A DNA stretch of 64,000 bases, from positions 554,235-618,234 of the forward strand of contig NW_024737068.1 of the NCBI RefSeq assembly GCF_018991925.1. The letters are read 5' to 3'. A model generated the notes under the pieces. The model was not told the DNA's origin. It saw only the letters and a program-made list of their open reading frames with translations, and made no database searches. Positions 11,587-22,523 of the stretch are shown here, one piece after another. A program made the position numbers and the translations under genes. Numbering within the stretch: the first letter of the stretch is position 1; each line of letters begins with the position of its first letter. The stretch is from Homarus americanus (Eukaryota > Arthropoda > Malacostraca > Decapoda > Nephropidae).

Positions 11587-12150
11587 AATTGATTTAATTA
11601 ACGGGTGATTTATTTAACGAGTGATTTATTTAACGAGTGATTTATTTAACAGTGATTTATTTAACGGGTGATTTATTTAACTGGTGATTTATTTAACGGG
11701 TGATTTATTTAACGAGTGATTTATTTAACGGGTGATTTATTTAACGGGTGATTTATTTAACGGGTGATTTATTTAACGGGTGTTTTATTTAACGGGTAAT
11801 TTATTTAACGGGTGATTTATTTAACGAGTGATTTATTTAGCGGGTGATTTATTTAACGGGTGATTTATTTAACGGGTGATTTATTTAACGGGTAATTTAT
11901 TTAACGAATGATTTAATTAACGGGTGATTTATTTAACGGGTGATTTAATTAACGGGTGATTTATTTAACGGGTGATTTATTTAACGGGTGATTTAATTAA
12001 CAGGTGATTTATTTAACGGGTGATTTATTTAACGGGTGATTTATTTAACGTGTGATTTATTTAACGTGGTTTATTTAACGGGTAATTTAATTAACGGGTG
12101 ATTTAATTAACGGGTGATTTATTTAACGGGTGATTTATATTGTTAATCCC
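11587..12150. repeat. 16-bp minisatellite
   Basis: About 34 units of GGGTGATTTATTTAAC, with variants having AATTAA or GAGTG. It begins directly at the truncated foldback arm. Confidence 0.95.
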
Positions 12151-12397
12151 GATGAAAAAATATTAACAGTGGGTTAATTATTTACTTGAGGTAGACACGT
12201 GGCTTGAGGTGTATGGTACGTGTAGGTCGAGGGTGTATGTACTTGTGTCGTGTACGTCGAGGGGTGTATGTACGTGTGTCGTGTACGTGAAGGTCGAGGG
12301 GTGTATGTACGTGTGTCGTGTACATGAAGGTCGAGGGGTATGTACGTGTGTCGCATGAAGGTCGAGGGGTGTATGTACGTGTCGCACGTCGAGGGTG
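12151..12397. repeat. 37-bp minisatellite, left part
   Basis: From about 12195, tandem units contain GGTCGAGGGGTGTATGTACG and GTGTCGTGTACGTGAA. The same array continues at 13324-14070 beyond ME-1 copy 1, so that element split it. Confidence 0.92.
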
Positions 12398-13282
12398 TAA
12401 GTTGGCCTATACCAACCCCTGAACCTCCTCCCACGGAATATCAACAAGTTCTCGCCAGAAGTTACAATTTCATTTAGGAAAGGAACGGAACCAGTGTTAA
12501 ACAGAGGTGAACAGTGGTGAACAGTGCTTAAGTCAGTGAGAACAACTCAACAGTAACAGTCGTACCCAAGTTAACCTTCACACAGTGAGGTCCCAGGCAG
12601 TAGATAACGGCCGTGCGACCCAACAACAACCAGCGATGTGTTAATCCGTCTACGATAGGAAGGCCTGGGACCACACCTCACCCATATAACACCATCTGTG
12701 AGGGAATTACTACACCACGTCAGGTCCCTCATAACATCTGAGGAACTACCACACCACGTGAGTTCCTCCTAACACCATCTGGGAGGAGTTACTACACCAC
12801 ATGTCCCTCATAACACCATATGTGAGGAATTACTACACCACGTGATGCCCTCATAACACCATCTGTGGTACACACACCACGCCAGGTCCTCATAACATCT
12901 GAGGAACTACCACACTACGTGAGTTCCTCCTAACACCATCTGGGAGGAGTTACTACACCACATGTCCCTCATAACACCATATGTGAGGGAGTTACTACAC
13001 TACGTGAGGTCCCTCATAACACCATCAGCGAGGGAATTACTACACCACGCCAGGTCCCTCAACATCTGAGGGAACTACCACACCACGAGTTCCCTCCTAA
13101 CATCATCTGGGAGGAGTTACTACACTACGAGTTTGCTGTCTAACACCTACATTAATCTGTATGTTCACTGTATGTTCCTTTACCTTTTCTAATGAAGGCT
13201 TTTGTTAAACCAATGTATGCATAAGTCATTTATGTCCAACGTATATTTTCAGCCTTCGCTGCAGAATTTTTTCAAACCGTTA

Positions 13283-13321
<39 letters not shown>

Positions 13322-13323
13322 TA
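12398..13323 (+). mobile_element. ME-1 repeat family, copy 1
   Basis: About 75-85 percent alike by eye to 44480-45367. In order it has: a unique 5' part (12398-12680); a conserved stem, with GTGAGGTCCCAGG at 12585-12597 pairing with CCTGGGACC at 12664-12672 and a trailing CCTCAC; a 45-bp minisatellite (12680-13130) whose units contain CCCTCA...TGAGGG hairpins; a unique 3' part; and an (ATT)n tail at 13282-13323. A poly-A-signal-like AATAAA just before the tail in the other copy is degraded here. The copy lacks the first 65 bp of the 44-kb copy, as expected of 5' truncation. Insertion inside a minisatellite, dispersal and a terminal microsatellite suggest a non-autonomous retroelement. No protein is encoded. 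The mechanism is inferred. Confidence 0.75.
12680..13130. repeat. 45-bp hairpin minisatellite inside ME-1 copy 1
   Basis: About ten imperfect units with the core TAACACCATCTGTGAGGGA and ATTACTACACCACGT. Several units have lost a CACCAT segment, unlike the more regular array in the 44-kb copy. Confidence 0.9.
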
Positions 13324-14070
13324 TGGTATGTGTCGTATGTGAAGGTCGAGGGTGTATGTACGTGTGTCCTGTACGAAGGTCGAGGGTGTATGTGTGTGTG
13401 TCGTGTACGTGAAGGTCGAGGGTGTATGTACGTGTGTCGTGCACGTCGAGGGGTGTAGTACGTGTGTCGTACGTGTCGAGGGGTGTATGTACGTGTCCTG
13501 TACGTGAAGGTCGAGGGGTGTGGTGTGTGTGTCGTGTACGTGCACGTCGAGGGTGTATGTACGTGTGTCGTGCACGTCGAGGGGTGGCGTACGTGTGTCG
13601 TGTACGTCGAGGGGTGTATGTACGGTGTCGTACGTCGAGGGTGTATACATGTGTCGTACGTCGAGGGTGTGGGTATGTGTCGTACGTCGAGGGTGTATGT
13701 ATGTCGTGAAGGTCGAGGGGTATGTACGTGTCGTGTACGTGAAGGTCGAGGGGTGTATGTACGTGTCGTGCATGTCGAAGGGGGTGTATGTACGTGTCGT
13801 GTACGTGAAGGTCGAGGTGTATGCGTGTCGTGCACGTCGAGGGTGTATGTACGTGTCGTGTACGTGAAGGTCGAGGGTGTATGTACGTGTGTCGTGGACG
13901 TCGAGGGTGTGGCGTACGTGTGTCATGTACGAAGGTCGAGGGTGTATGTACGTGTGTTGTACGTGAAGGTCGAGGGTATGTGTGTGTCGTGTACGTGAAG
14001 GTCGAGGGGTGTAGTACGTGTGTCGTGTACGTGAAGGTCGAGGTGTGTGTATGTGAAAGCCGAAGTATGT
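13324..14070. repeat. 37-bp minisatellite, right part
   Basis: About 20 units of the array begun at 12195, with frequent 1-6 bp deletions. Open frames on both strands over it (Cys/Val/Arg-rich or Thr/His/Pro-rich) follow the repeat and are not genes. Degenerate units extend to about 14235. Confidence 0.95.
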
Positions 14071-14843
14071 GTGTGTACGTGTATTTTGTGCGTGGAATCT
14101 GAGGTATGTGTACGTGTATCCTGTACGTGAAGGCCGAGCTATCTATGTACGTGAAGGATGTGGTGTGTACATGTATTCTGTGCGTGAAAGCCTAGGTCTG
14201 TGTGTGTGTGTGTACGTGTATCCTGTACGTGAACTGTAAATAGTTTCTTGGTTATATAGCAAACCAGAGGACCTTGCTGAGTACTGTTCCGCCCGGCTAA
14301 CTCTGGTACCAGCGAGCGACCTTGACAACCAGGTAATTAGCTTTAAATGGCTCACACATTTCTCTTTAAAGATCACGGAAATGGTCTTTTTGGCTCTCAG
14401 GTAAATTAATGGGGAATGGTTAAAAAATTTCAGGGGGAATAATTATTTTTATTATTATTTATTTTTTAGTCAACCTGAATTACTACATTACTGAATATTA
14501 TCATCAAATGGGCAGGTAATCCCTAACACAGGTATTACACAGGTTAATTACATATACCAGTGAGTGCATACAGTGGCTACCAGGTGAAGGAGGATCCTTA
14601 TGTCCTTATACCTGAATGGTGATGTTTAGTCTTTCTCATGGGGTCTTTTCTCCACACACCAAACCTAACTTAACCTGACCTGACCGGAAGGTGTAATAAG
14701 TAGTACTGTATATACTGTGGATGTGTTGGTCGTCTTGGAAGCCTTAGAAACTGGGTGTGTGTGTGTGTGTGTGTGTGTTGGTGCTTTTTTTAACGTAAGG
14801 TTGTGTTGGGGACGCAGGGTGGGAGTGTCTGCAGCAAGGAAGG

Positions 14844-14885
<42 letters not shown>

Positions 14886-15685
14886 TGGGCTCATAAAAAA
14901 CCTGCTTCCTTAGTTAACTGTGAATCAGGTAATGCAGTGGGTCCGTGGCTGTTAGGTGTGGTTGAGGGTTGTTAGTAGTGGTAGAGGTAGATGTTGGTGG
15001 AGGGGAGTGGTGGTGATAATTGAGGGTGTTGGTGGAGGGGAGTGGTGGTGATAATTGAGGGTGTTAATAATGATGGTGGTTGGTGGAGGGTTGTGGTGGT
15101 GATAGTGTCAATATTATTAGTAGTGACGGGTGGTGTCAATGGTGTTAGTCTTGGTGGTGGTGATATGGTCTCTGTACAGGTGTGGAGACAGGTAGGCGCC
15201 TCTTAATTACCCCCGAGTACAGAACGTCGCTCACCTGCCTGACACACACACACACACACACACACACCACAGGGTAATACTTCACCTTAACGTCGTCACA
15301 ACATCTTGGTCAGGTTAGGTTATAGGTTAGGTTAGGTTAGGTTAGGTTATAGGTAATGCTGGATTTGGTGTGGTTATGGTTGGTGCTGGATTTGGTGTGG
15401 TTTCGTTAAGTGCTGTTCGGTCGGGTGTTGTTAGATATGGTTTGTTAGGGTCAGGTCGGGTTCTGATAGATCTGGTTTAGTTTGGTTGGGTCAGGTCCCG
15501 TTAGGTTAGATAAGTCGGACTCACTTGTGTTGTTTTGCGTATTTGAGTGAGAAATGACAGCGATCTCGAAACCACCCACACGTTGTTTTTGGCAGATGGA
15601 ACCATTAGCAGAATTGATACAAGATTTACCGTAAAGAAATATATCTTGTATTTTTCACGACCTGGTAAAGGGAAGGGAAGAAGCT
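14071..15685. other. Intergenic with microsatellites
   Basis: Degenerate 37-bp units run to about 14235. There are (GT)n at 14757-14780, (CA)n at 14847-14884 and (CA)n at 15240-15268. G-rich repeats around GTGGTGGTGATAATTGAGGG lie at 14960-15170, and TTAGG units at 15315-15347. Plain AT-rich unique sequence lies at 14361-14660. No gene recognised. Confidence 0.8.
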
Positions 15686-16009
15686 TTTGTTTGTGTGTGT
15701 GTGTGGAGGTATGTGTGCGTGCGTGCGGTATGTGTGTGTGTGTATGGAGGTAGGGTGTGTGGAGGTATGTGTGTGTGTGTGTGGAGGTATGGGTGTGGAC
15801 ATATGTGCGTGTGTGTAGATGGGTGTGTGTGTGTGTGAGATGGGTGTGTGTGTGTATGTAGAGTGTAGTGTGTGTATATATGTGTATGTATATTTGTGTG
15901 TGTATATTTGTGTATGTATATATGTATTAGCAAGGCATCAGTGGTGACAGGGAGGAGAGAGAGAGAGAAAGAATAAGTAATATAGAATAATATATAATAA
16001 AAGGGGAAC

Positions 16010-16058
<49 letters not shown>
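15686..16058. repeat. GT-rich cryptic repeat and (GT)n
   Basis: 15690-15930 is cryptic GT-rich sequence with TGGAGGTATGTGTG units. 15955-15968 is (GA)n. 16010-16058 is pure (GT)n. Confidence 0.92.
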
Positions 16059-16060
<2 letters not shown>

Positions 16061-16392
16061 TCTACACTCTTCCCTCCTGCACATTCTCACTTCTTCCTTT
16101 TCTCTCTGCTTCGCCTCATCTTCCTTCCCCTTCATCTGTCTACCTGTGTATCGGCCATTCTCTCTTTCCCCTCCTCGTCTATTTAGAAGCTTCCCTTGTT
16201 CTTGCAGGGGATTAGTTTAATCCTTTCCCTGACCTTCCCCTTCTCTCGTATCTCTTCAGTATCCTAATTCCCATCCTGTCTTCCTCTTATTTCTGGCGTT
16301 CTTCCTGCGTTACTCACCTCTCCCCTCTCTCCCCGACACCGTCTTCACAAAACTTACAAGGCTTTTCTTCGTCCCTCTTTGTTGTCTTGTGG
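16059..16392. other. Pyrimidine-rich unique sequence
   Basis: C/T-rich non-repetitive sequence. No supported gene. Confidence 0.7.
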
Positions 16393-19143
16393 CAAGAGGA
16401 GGTTAGTGGTGGTGGTGCAAGAGGGAAGTTAGTGGTGTGGTGGAAGAGGGGAGGTTAGTGGTGGTGCAAGAGGGGAAGTTAGGTGGTGGTGGTGGAAGAG
16501 GGGAGGTTAGTGGTGCAAGAGGAAGTTAGTGGTGGTGGTGCAAGAGGGGAGGTTAGGTGGTGGTGCAAGAGGGAGGTTAGTGGGTGGTGCAAGAGGGAGG
16601 TTAGTGGTGGTGGTGCAAGAGGGAAGTTAGGTGGTGTGGAAGAGGGAGGTTAGTGGTGGTGGAGAAGAGGGAGGGTGGTGGTGGTGCAAGAGGGAAGTTA
16701 GTGGTGGTGGTGGAAGAGGGGAGGGTGGTGGTGGTGCAAGAGGGGAGGTGGTGGTGGTGGGAAGAGGGGAGGTTAGTGGTGGTGGTGCAAGAGGAGGTTA
16801 GTGGTGGTGGCAAGAGGGAAGTTAGTGGTGGTGGTGGAAGAGGGAGGTTAGTGGTGGTGGTGGAAGAAGGGAGGTTAGTGGTGGTGGTGGAAGAGGGGAG
16901 GTTAGGGTGGTGGTGGAAGAGGGAGGTTAGTGGTGGTGGTGGTGGAAGAGGAGGTTAGTGTGTGTGGAAGAGGGAGGAGTGGTGATGGTGGTGGTGGAAG
17001 AGGAGGTGGTGGGTGGAAGAGGGAGGTTAGTGTGGAAGAAGGGAGGTTAGTGGTGGTGGTGGGAGGAAGAGGGGAGGTTAGTGGTGGGTGGAAGAGGGAG
17101 GTTAGTGGTGGTGGTGGTGGAAGAGGGAGGTAGGTGGTGGTGCAAGAGGGAGGTTAGGTGGTGGTGGTGGAAGGGGAGGTTAGTGTGGTGGTGGAAGAGG
17201 GAGGTTAGTGGTGGTGGTGGAAGAGGGAGGTTAGTGGTGGTGGTGGAAGAGGGAAGGTAGTGGTGGTGGTGGTGGAAGAGGGGAGGTTAGTGGTGGTGCA
17301 AGAGGAGGTTAGTGGTGGTGGTGGGAAGAGGGGAGGTTAGTGGTGGTGGTGGAAGAGGGAGGTTAGTGTGGTGGAAGAGGGGAGGTTAGTGGTGGTGGTG
17401 CAAGAGGGGAAGTTAGTGGTGGTGGTGGAAGAGGGAGGTTAGTGGTGGTGGTGGAAGAAGGGAGGTTAGTGGTGGTGGTGGAAGAGGGGAGGTTAGTGGT
17501 GGTGGTGCAAGAGGGGAGGTTAGGTGGTGTGGTGGAAGAGGGAAGTTAGTGGTGGTGGTGGGAAGAGGGGAGGTTAGTGGTGGTGGAAGAGGGGTGGGTG
17601 GTGGAAGAGGAGGTTAGTGGTGGTGGTGGAAGAAGAAGGGTTAGTGGTGGTGGTGGTGAAGAGGGGAGGTGGTGGTGGTGGGAAGAGGGAGGTTAGTGGT
17701 GGTGGTGGAAGAAGAAGGAGGTTAGTGGTGGTGGTGGTGGAAGAGGGAGGTTAGTGTGGTGGTGGAAGAGGGAGGTTAGTGGTGGTGGTGGTGCAAGGGG
17801 AGGTAGTGGTGGTGGAAGAAGGAGGTTAGTGGTGGTGGGAAGAGGGAGGTTAGTGGTGGTGGTGGAAGAGGGAGGTTAGTGGTGGTGGTGAAGAGGGAAG
17901 TAGGTGGTGGTGCAAGAGGGGAGGTTAGTGGTGGTGGTGGAAGAGAGAGGTTAGTGGTGGTGGTGAAGAGGGGAGGTTAGTGGTGGTGGTGGAAGAGGGA
18001 GGTTAGTGGTGGTGGTGGAAGAGGGAGGTTAGTGGTGGTGGTGGTGCAAGAGGGGAGGTTAGGTGGTGGTGGAAGAGAGGAGGTGGAAGAGGGAGGTTAG
18101 TGGTGGTGGTGGGAAGAGGGAGGTTAGTGGTGGTGGTGGTGAAGAGGGGAGGTTAGTGGTGGTGGTGGAAGAGAGGTTAGTGGTGGTGGTGGAAGAGGGA
18201 GGTTAGTGGTGGTGGTGAAGAGGGAGGTTAGTGGTGGTGGTGGAAAAGAGGGAGGTTAGTGGTGGTGGTGGGAAGAGGGAGGTTAGTGGTGGTGGTGGAA
18301 GAGGGAGGTTAGTGGTGGTGGTGAAGAGGGGAGGTTAGTGGTGGTGGTGGAAGAGGGGAGGTTAGTGGTGGTGGTGGTGCAAGAGGGGAGGTTAGTGGTG
18401 GTGGTGGTAAGAGGGAGGTTAGGTGGTGGTGGAAGAGGGAGGTTAGGTGGTGGTGGAAGAGGGAGGTTAGTGGTGGTGGTGCAAGAGGGGAGGTTAGTGG
18501 TGGTGGTGCAAGAGGGAGGTTAGTGGTGGTGGTGGTGGAAGAGGGAGGAGGTGGTGGTGGGAAGAGGGAGGTTAGTGGTGGTGTGGAGGGGAGGTTAGTG
18601 GTGGTGGTGGAAGAGGGGAGGTTAGTGGTGTGGTGCAAGAGGGAAGTTAGTGGTGGTGGAAGAGGGAGGTTAGGTGGTGGGAAGAAGGAGGTTAGTGGTG
18701 GTGGTGGAAGAGGGGAGGTTAGTGGTGGTGGTGGGAAGAGGGGAGGTTAGTGGTGGTGGTGGAAGAGGGAGGTTAGTGGTGGTGGTGTGGAAGAGGGAGG
18801 TTAGTGGTGGTGGTGGAAGAGGGAGGTTAGTGGTGTGGTGGAAGAGGGGAGGTAGTGGTGGTGGTGGTGAAGAGGGAGGTTAGTGGTGGTGGTGGGAAGA
18901 GGAGGTTAGTGGTGGTGGTGGAAGAGGAGGTTTAGTGGTGGTGGTGGAAGAGGGAGGTTAGTGGTGGTGGAAGAGGGAGGTTAGTGGGGTGGTGGAAGAG
19001 GAGGTTAGTGGTGGTGGTGGAAGAGGGAGGTGGTGGTGGTAGTGGGAAGAGGGAGGTTAGTGGTGGTGTTAGTGGAAGAGGGAGGTTAGTGGTGGTGGTG
19101 GTGGAAGAGGAGGTTAGTGGTGGTGGTGGAAGAAAGGTTAGTG
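16393..19143. repeat. 2.75-kb G-rich minisatellite, about 26-bp units
   Basis: Roughly 100 units of GAAGAGGGAGGTTAGTGGTG plus GTGGTGG. The GTG count and the length of the G run vary. The plus strand is G/A/T with C almost only in the GTGCAAGAGG variant. Runs of GG and GGG could form G-quadruplexes on the plus strand. Not coding. Confidence 0.96.
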
Positions 19144-19288
19144 GTTATAGTGTTAAATAGTGAACCTGAGAAGAGACAATCAAAGTGTGATGTGGGTATT
19201 GTTGATAAGGTAGTGATTGTAGTTTTTTATGGTGATGGTGAGGTGAAAGGGAATGGGGTTATGGTGATAAAGGGCAGGTGTGAGACGG
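19144..19288. other. Short unique spacer
   Basis: GT-rich, no recognised feature. Confidence 0.7.
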
Positions 19289-19735
19289 TGGTGATGGTGA
19301 CAGTGGTGGACGTATTGTGTGGTGATGGCGACAGTGGTGGACGTATTGTGTGGTGATGGTGACAGTGGTGGACGTATTGTGTGGTGATGGTGACAGTGGT
19401 GGACGTATTGTGTGGTGATGGTGACAGTGGTGGACGTATTGTGTGGTGATGGTGACAGTGGTGGACGTATTGTGTGGTGATGGTGACAGTGGTGGACGTA
19501 TTGTGTGGTGATGGTGACAGTGGTGGACGTATTATTGTGGTGATGGTGACAGTGGTGGACATGTTATTGTGGTGATGGTGATGATGGTGGACGTATTGTG
19601 TGGTGATGGTGATAGTGGGCTGGACGTATTGTGTGGTGATGGTGACAGTGGTGGACGTATTGTGTGGTGATGGTGACAGTGGTGGACGTATTGTGTGGTG
19701 ATGGTGACAGTGGTGGACGTATTGTGTGTATGGTG
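19289..19735. repeat. 31-bp minisatellite
   Basis: About 14 units, very regular, made of GACAGTGGTGGACGTATTGT and GTGGTGATGGT. Two units near 19530-19610 are variant. High regularity suggests recent expansion. Confidence 0.95.
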
Positions 19736-19983
19736 CCTGTCTGTGAGGTAATATATTAAGATAACATAACATTAATAATCTCTACTCTAGTTCTGTCTTG
19801 GTGTGAATTAAGGAAACTTTATTTATTATTTCATCAGACTGGGAAAAACTCAGATTAATTTTATATAATTTAGGAAAATGTAAACTGGAAATAAGACCTA
19901 TAACATGGGATTACTATATCATCTTCCTGTTCCAGCTATTTACCGTGATGTGTTCTCGGTAAGACACAGGGATTGACAACCAC
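19736..19983. other. AT-rich unique sequence
   Basis: No recognised feature. Confidence 0.7.
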
Positions 19984-20054
19984 GGCACACACACGCGCAC
20001 ACACACACACACACACACACACCACACACACACACACACACACCACACACACAC

Positions 20055-20086
<32 letters not shown>

Positions 20087-20262
20087 CACACGCACACACA
20101 CACACACACACACACACCACACGCACACACACACGCACGCACACACACCACACACACACACACACACACGCGCGCGCACACACACACGCACGCGCACACA
20201 CACACCACACACACACACACACACGCACACACGCACACACATACACACACACACACACATTT
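19984..20262. repeat. Imperfect (CA)n array
   Basis: About 280 bp of CA repeats broken by CC and CG steps (ACCACAC and CGCACG interruptions). Confidence 0.97.
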
Positions 20263-20271
20263 GGTTGCCCT

Positions 20272-20312
20272 CACTGATATTGAAACAGTTTATTTAGCCA
20301 GAAAAAAAGAGG
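20272..20312 (-). mobile_element. Short LINE-B 3'-end fragment
   Basis: ATTGAAACAGTTTATTTAGC continuing CAGAAAAA matches the terminal sequence of LINE-B in reverse orientation (compare 44060-44095 and 58846-58880). Only about 40 bp match, so this is a very short 5'-truncated insertion or a different element sharing the same 3' end. The following 25 bp resemble the sequence after the fragment at 55165. Confidence 0.6.
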
Positions 20313-20569
20313 AGATATTGACGTTGTTGTGTTAAGTAAGGACTGGAGACGAACTTTAATGGGATCTGAGAAATTTGCTGTATGTTTATTTATTTCAAGT
20401 ATAATATCGAAGAGTTGTATGTTATTCTGATCTCACTTGTAATATATTGTTGTTTGGCTTTATTTAGTTATTAGTATTTGTTTTCTTTTAAGGCTTTTAC
20501 ATGGTTTTGGTTTGGTTGTGTAGGGGGGGGTAATTTTTTATTTTATCTTTTATTATTATTATTATTATT
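20313..20569. other. AT-rich unique sequence and (ATT)n
   Basis: Unique AT-rich DNA ending in a short ATT run at 20549-20569, next to the SINE tail. Confidence 0.75.
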
Positions 20570-20956
20570 TTAGCTTTTTATTGGGCACTCCCTTACTTCC
20601 TTGTGTAAGGTGAAGCGCAGAAGCGTTTACAGCGCCCAACTGGGAAGCATGCTAAGTTCATGCTTGCCTTTATGTCTCATGAGTTACGGGCGTAGAAGCC
20701 TGAAGAGTCAAGGGCCGTAGAAGCATGAAGAGTCAATGGTTTATGTCATCAAGTTATTGGAAGCTCTAACAACTTGTCCCTGAATACGAATTCGCAACTT
20801 TCGACTTACACCAGGTACCTACTTTACTGCTAGGTGAACAGGGACTAATGGGGGCTAGGAAGTATGTCCAAACAACTTCCACCGGCCCGGGAATCGAACC
20901 CGTGACATCTCGCTTGCGAAGGCAAGAGCGGTACCACTCTACCACCAGCACCCCCG
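20570..20956 (-). mobile_element. tRNA-derived SINE, copy 2
   Basis: Same family and orientation as 5395-5745, with a tRNA-like head at the right end (20885-20956 on the minus strand). Box A TGGTAGAGTGG and box B GGTTCGATTCC are intact. The body is longer than copy 1 because of a second GGGCGTAGAAGCCTGAAGAG-type segment near 20690-20735. The T-rich left end (20570-20580) is the A tail. No clear target duplication is visible beside the left ATT run and the right G run. Confidence 0.87.
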
Positions 20957-21464
20957 GGGGGTGGTAATGGTGGTTGACGGGTAGTTCTTGGTTGTAAGTT
21001 GTTATGGTAGGTGTGACCAAGGTAACAGAGTACACACACACACCTCTTTTACCTTGGCCTGGTCTGGTGGTAGATGAGGCTGAAGGCTGGCTGTGCTGGC
21101 TGACCAAAACAGGATAGCGGCTGAGGCTGTGGTGACAGGGTGTACGGGCACAGGAGGCCACCACCACCACTTATGTAATACTGTACTACCCAGATTGTGG
21201 CTTTGTTACATGTAGGGATTTTTTTTTATGGGGAAACGAGTGGTGCAGTAGACGGGGGGATGCAGTGCTACCTCCTGTTCATGGTCAACTTGTAGTGTAT
21301 GTGCATCCCTTTCACTGCCCCCCACCCTCTCCCTCAACTTTGCCCAGTAGCCCTGACATCCACCATACGCCCGCCGCCTCTCTCTCTCTCTCTGTGTGTG
21401 TGTCACCGTGTCAGCTGGTCACCGTAACGCCGCCACGACTAATAGCAGCACCGCGTTGGGCCAC
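20957..21464. other. Intergenic unique sequence
   Basis: No gene recognised. Short (CA)n lies at 21033-21044 and (CT)n/(GT)n at 21380-21403. Confidence 0.7.
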
Positions 21465-21765
21465 CACCAACACCACCACGCCACCATCACCAACACCACC
21501 ACGCCACCATCACTAACACCACCACACCACCGTCACTACATCACTGTCACCACCATCACTAACACCACCACGCCACCATCACTAACGCCACCATCACTAA
21601 CACCACCACACCAATCGTCACCAACACCACCACACCACCGCCGTCACCAACACCACCACGCCACCATCACCAACGCCACCATCACTACCACCACACCACC
21701 ATCACTACATCACTAACACCACCATCACCACACCACCACTACATCACTGTCACCACCAGCCCACC
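21465..21765. repeat. ACCACCATCACTAAC-type minisatellite
   Basis: Irregular tandem units of about 15-18 bp containing CACCATCACTAACACCACCA. Thr/Pro/His frames over it are artefacts. Confidence 0.9.
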
Positions 21766-22483
21766 ACTAGCACCATTACCGCTACACCATCAGGAGGACA
21801 GCGAAGCGTTTAATCTATATTGTTCCTTTATTTTACCTCACCCACCTCTACTCCGCTCGCCTGTCTGTCTGTCAGTCAGTCATCCACTTCTCCCACCTCC
21901 GGCACCATAACCCACAACTACCAACACCATTTAAGTAAGCTGTCATCACTGTGATCGGTCTCTCCTTTGTTTCACCATAGTAATCCTCTGTTGTTGCCGC
22001 GTGCTGCCACCACCATCACTACGACCACCACCACCACCACCACCACCCCACTGTCTCTCACCTGCACTATACATGCATAGTCATTACAATCACGGCCGCC
22101 GCTTCCTCTCTCCTCTATAGTCCCCCTCACCTCCCCCCCTCCCTCCCTTATGACCATAGCTGCCGCCACCATCACTGCCGTAAGTCAGCCTATGTTCAAC
22201 CCTTTGGCCTTGAGACGTCCGTGTTGCTGGCTGGCTCTGGCTGGCTGGCTGGCTGGCTGGCTCTGGCTAGTCCACTCACTCCCCTGTCGCACACACACAC
22301 ACAGCCTCTATATTCTATGTCGCACGCCTCCATACTACCTCCTCCACCTCCACACTCCTTATGGTGAACACTCCTCCACCACATTTCAGCCACACACTCC
22401 CTGGGCTCATCACATTATTCACCTTTACGCTGAATTATTTGTTTTAATCTTGTAAAAGGTTTATGGTGTATAAAGGTCAGAGT

Positions 22484-22487
<4 letters not shown>
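21766..22487. other. Intergenic unique sequence, (GGCT)n patch
   Basis: C-rich unique sequence. It contains CACCAC repeats at 22010-22045 and a (TGGC)n patch at 22225-22268. No recognised coding. Confidence 0.7.

Positions 22488-22523
<36 letters not shown>

Noticed and set aside
12690..13130. CRISPR-like repeat arrays here and in other minisatellites
   Set aside because: Units are directly adjacent with no unique spacers of constant length, and the DNA is eukaryotic.
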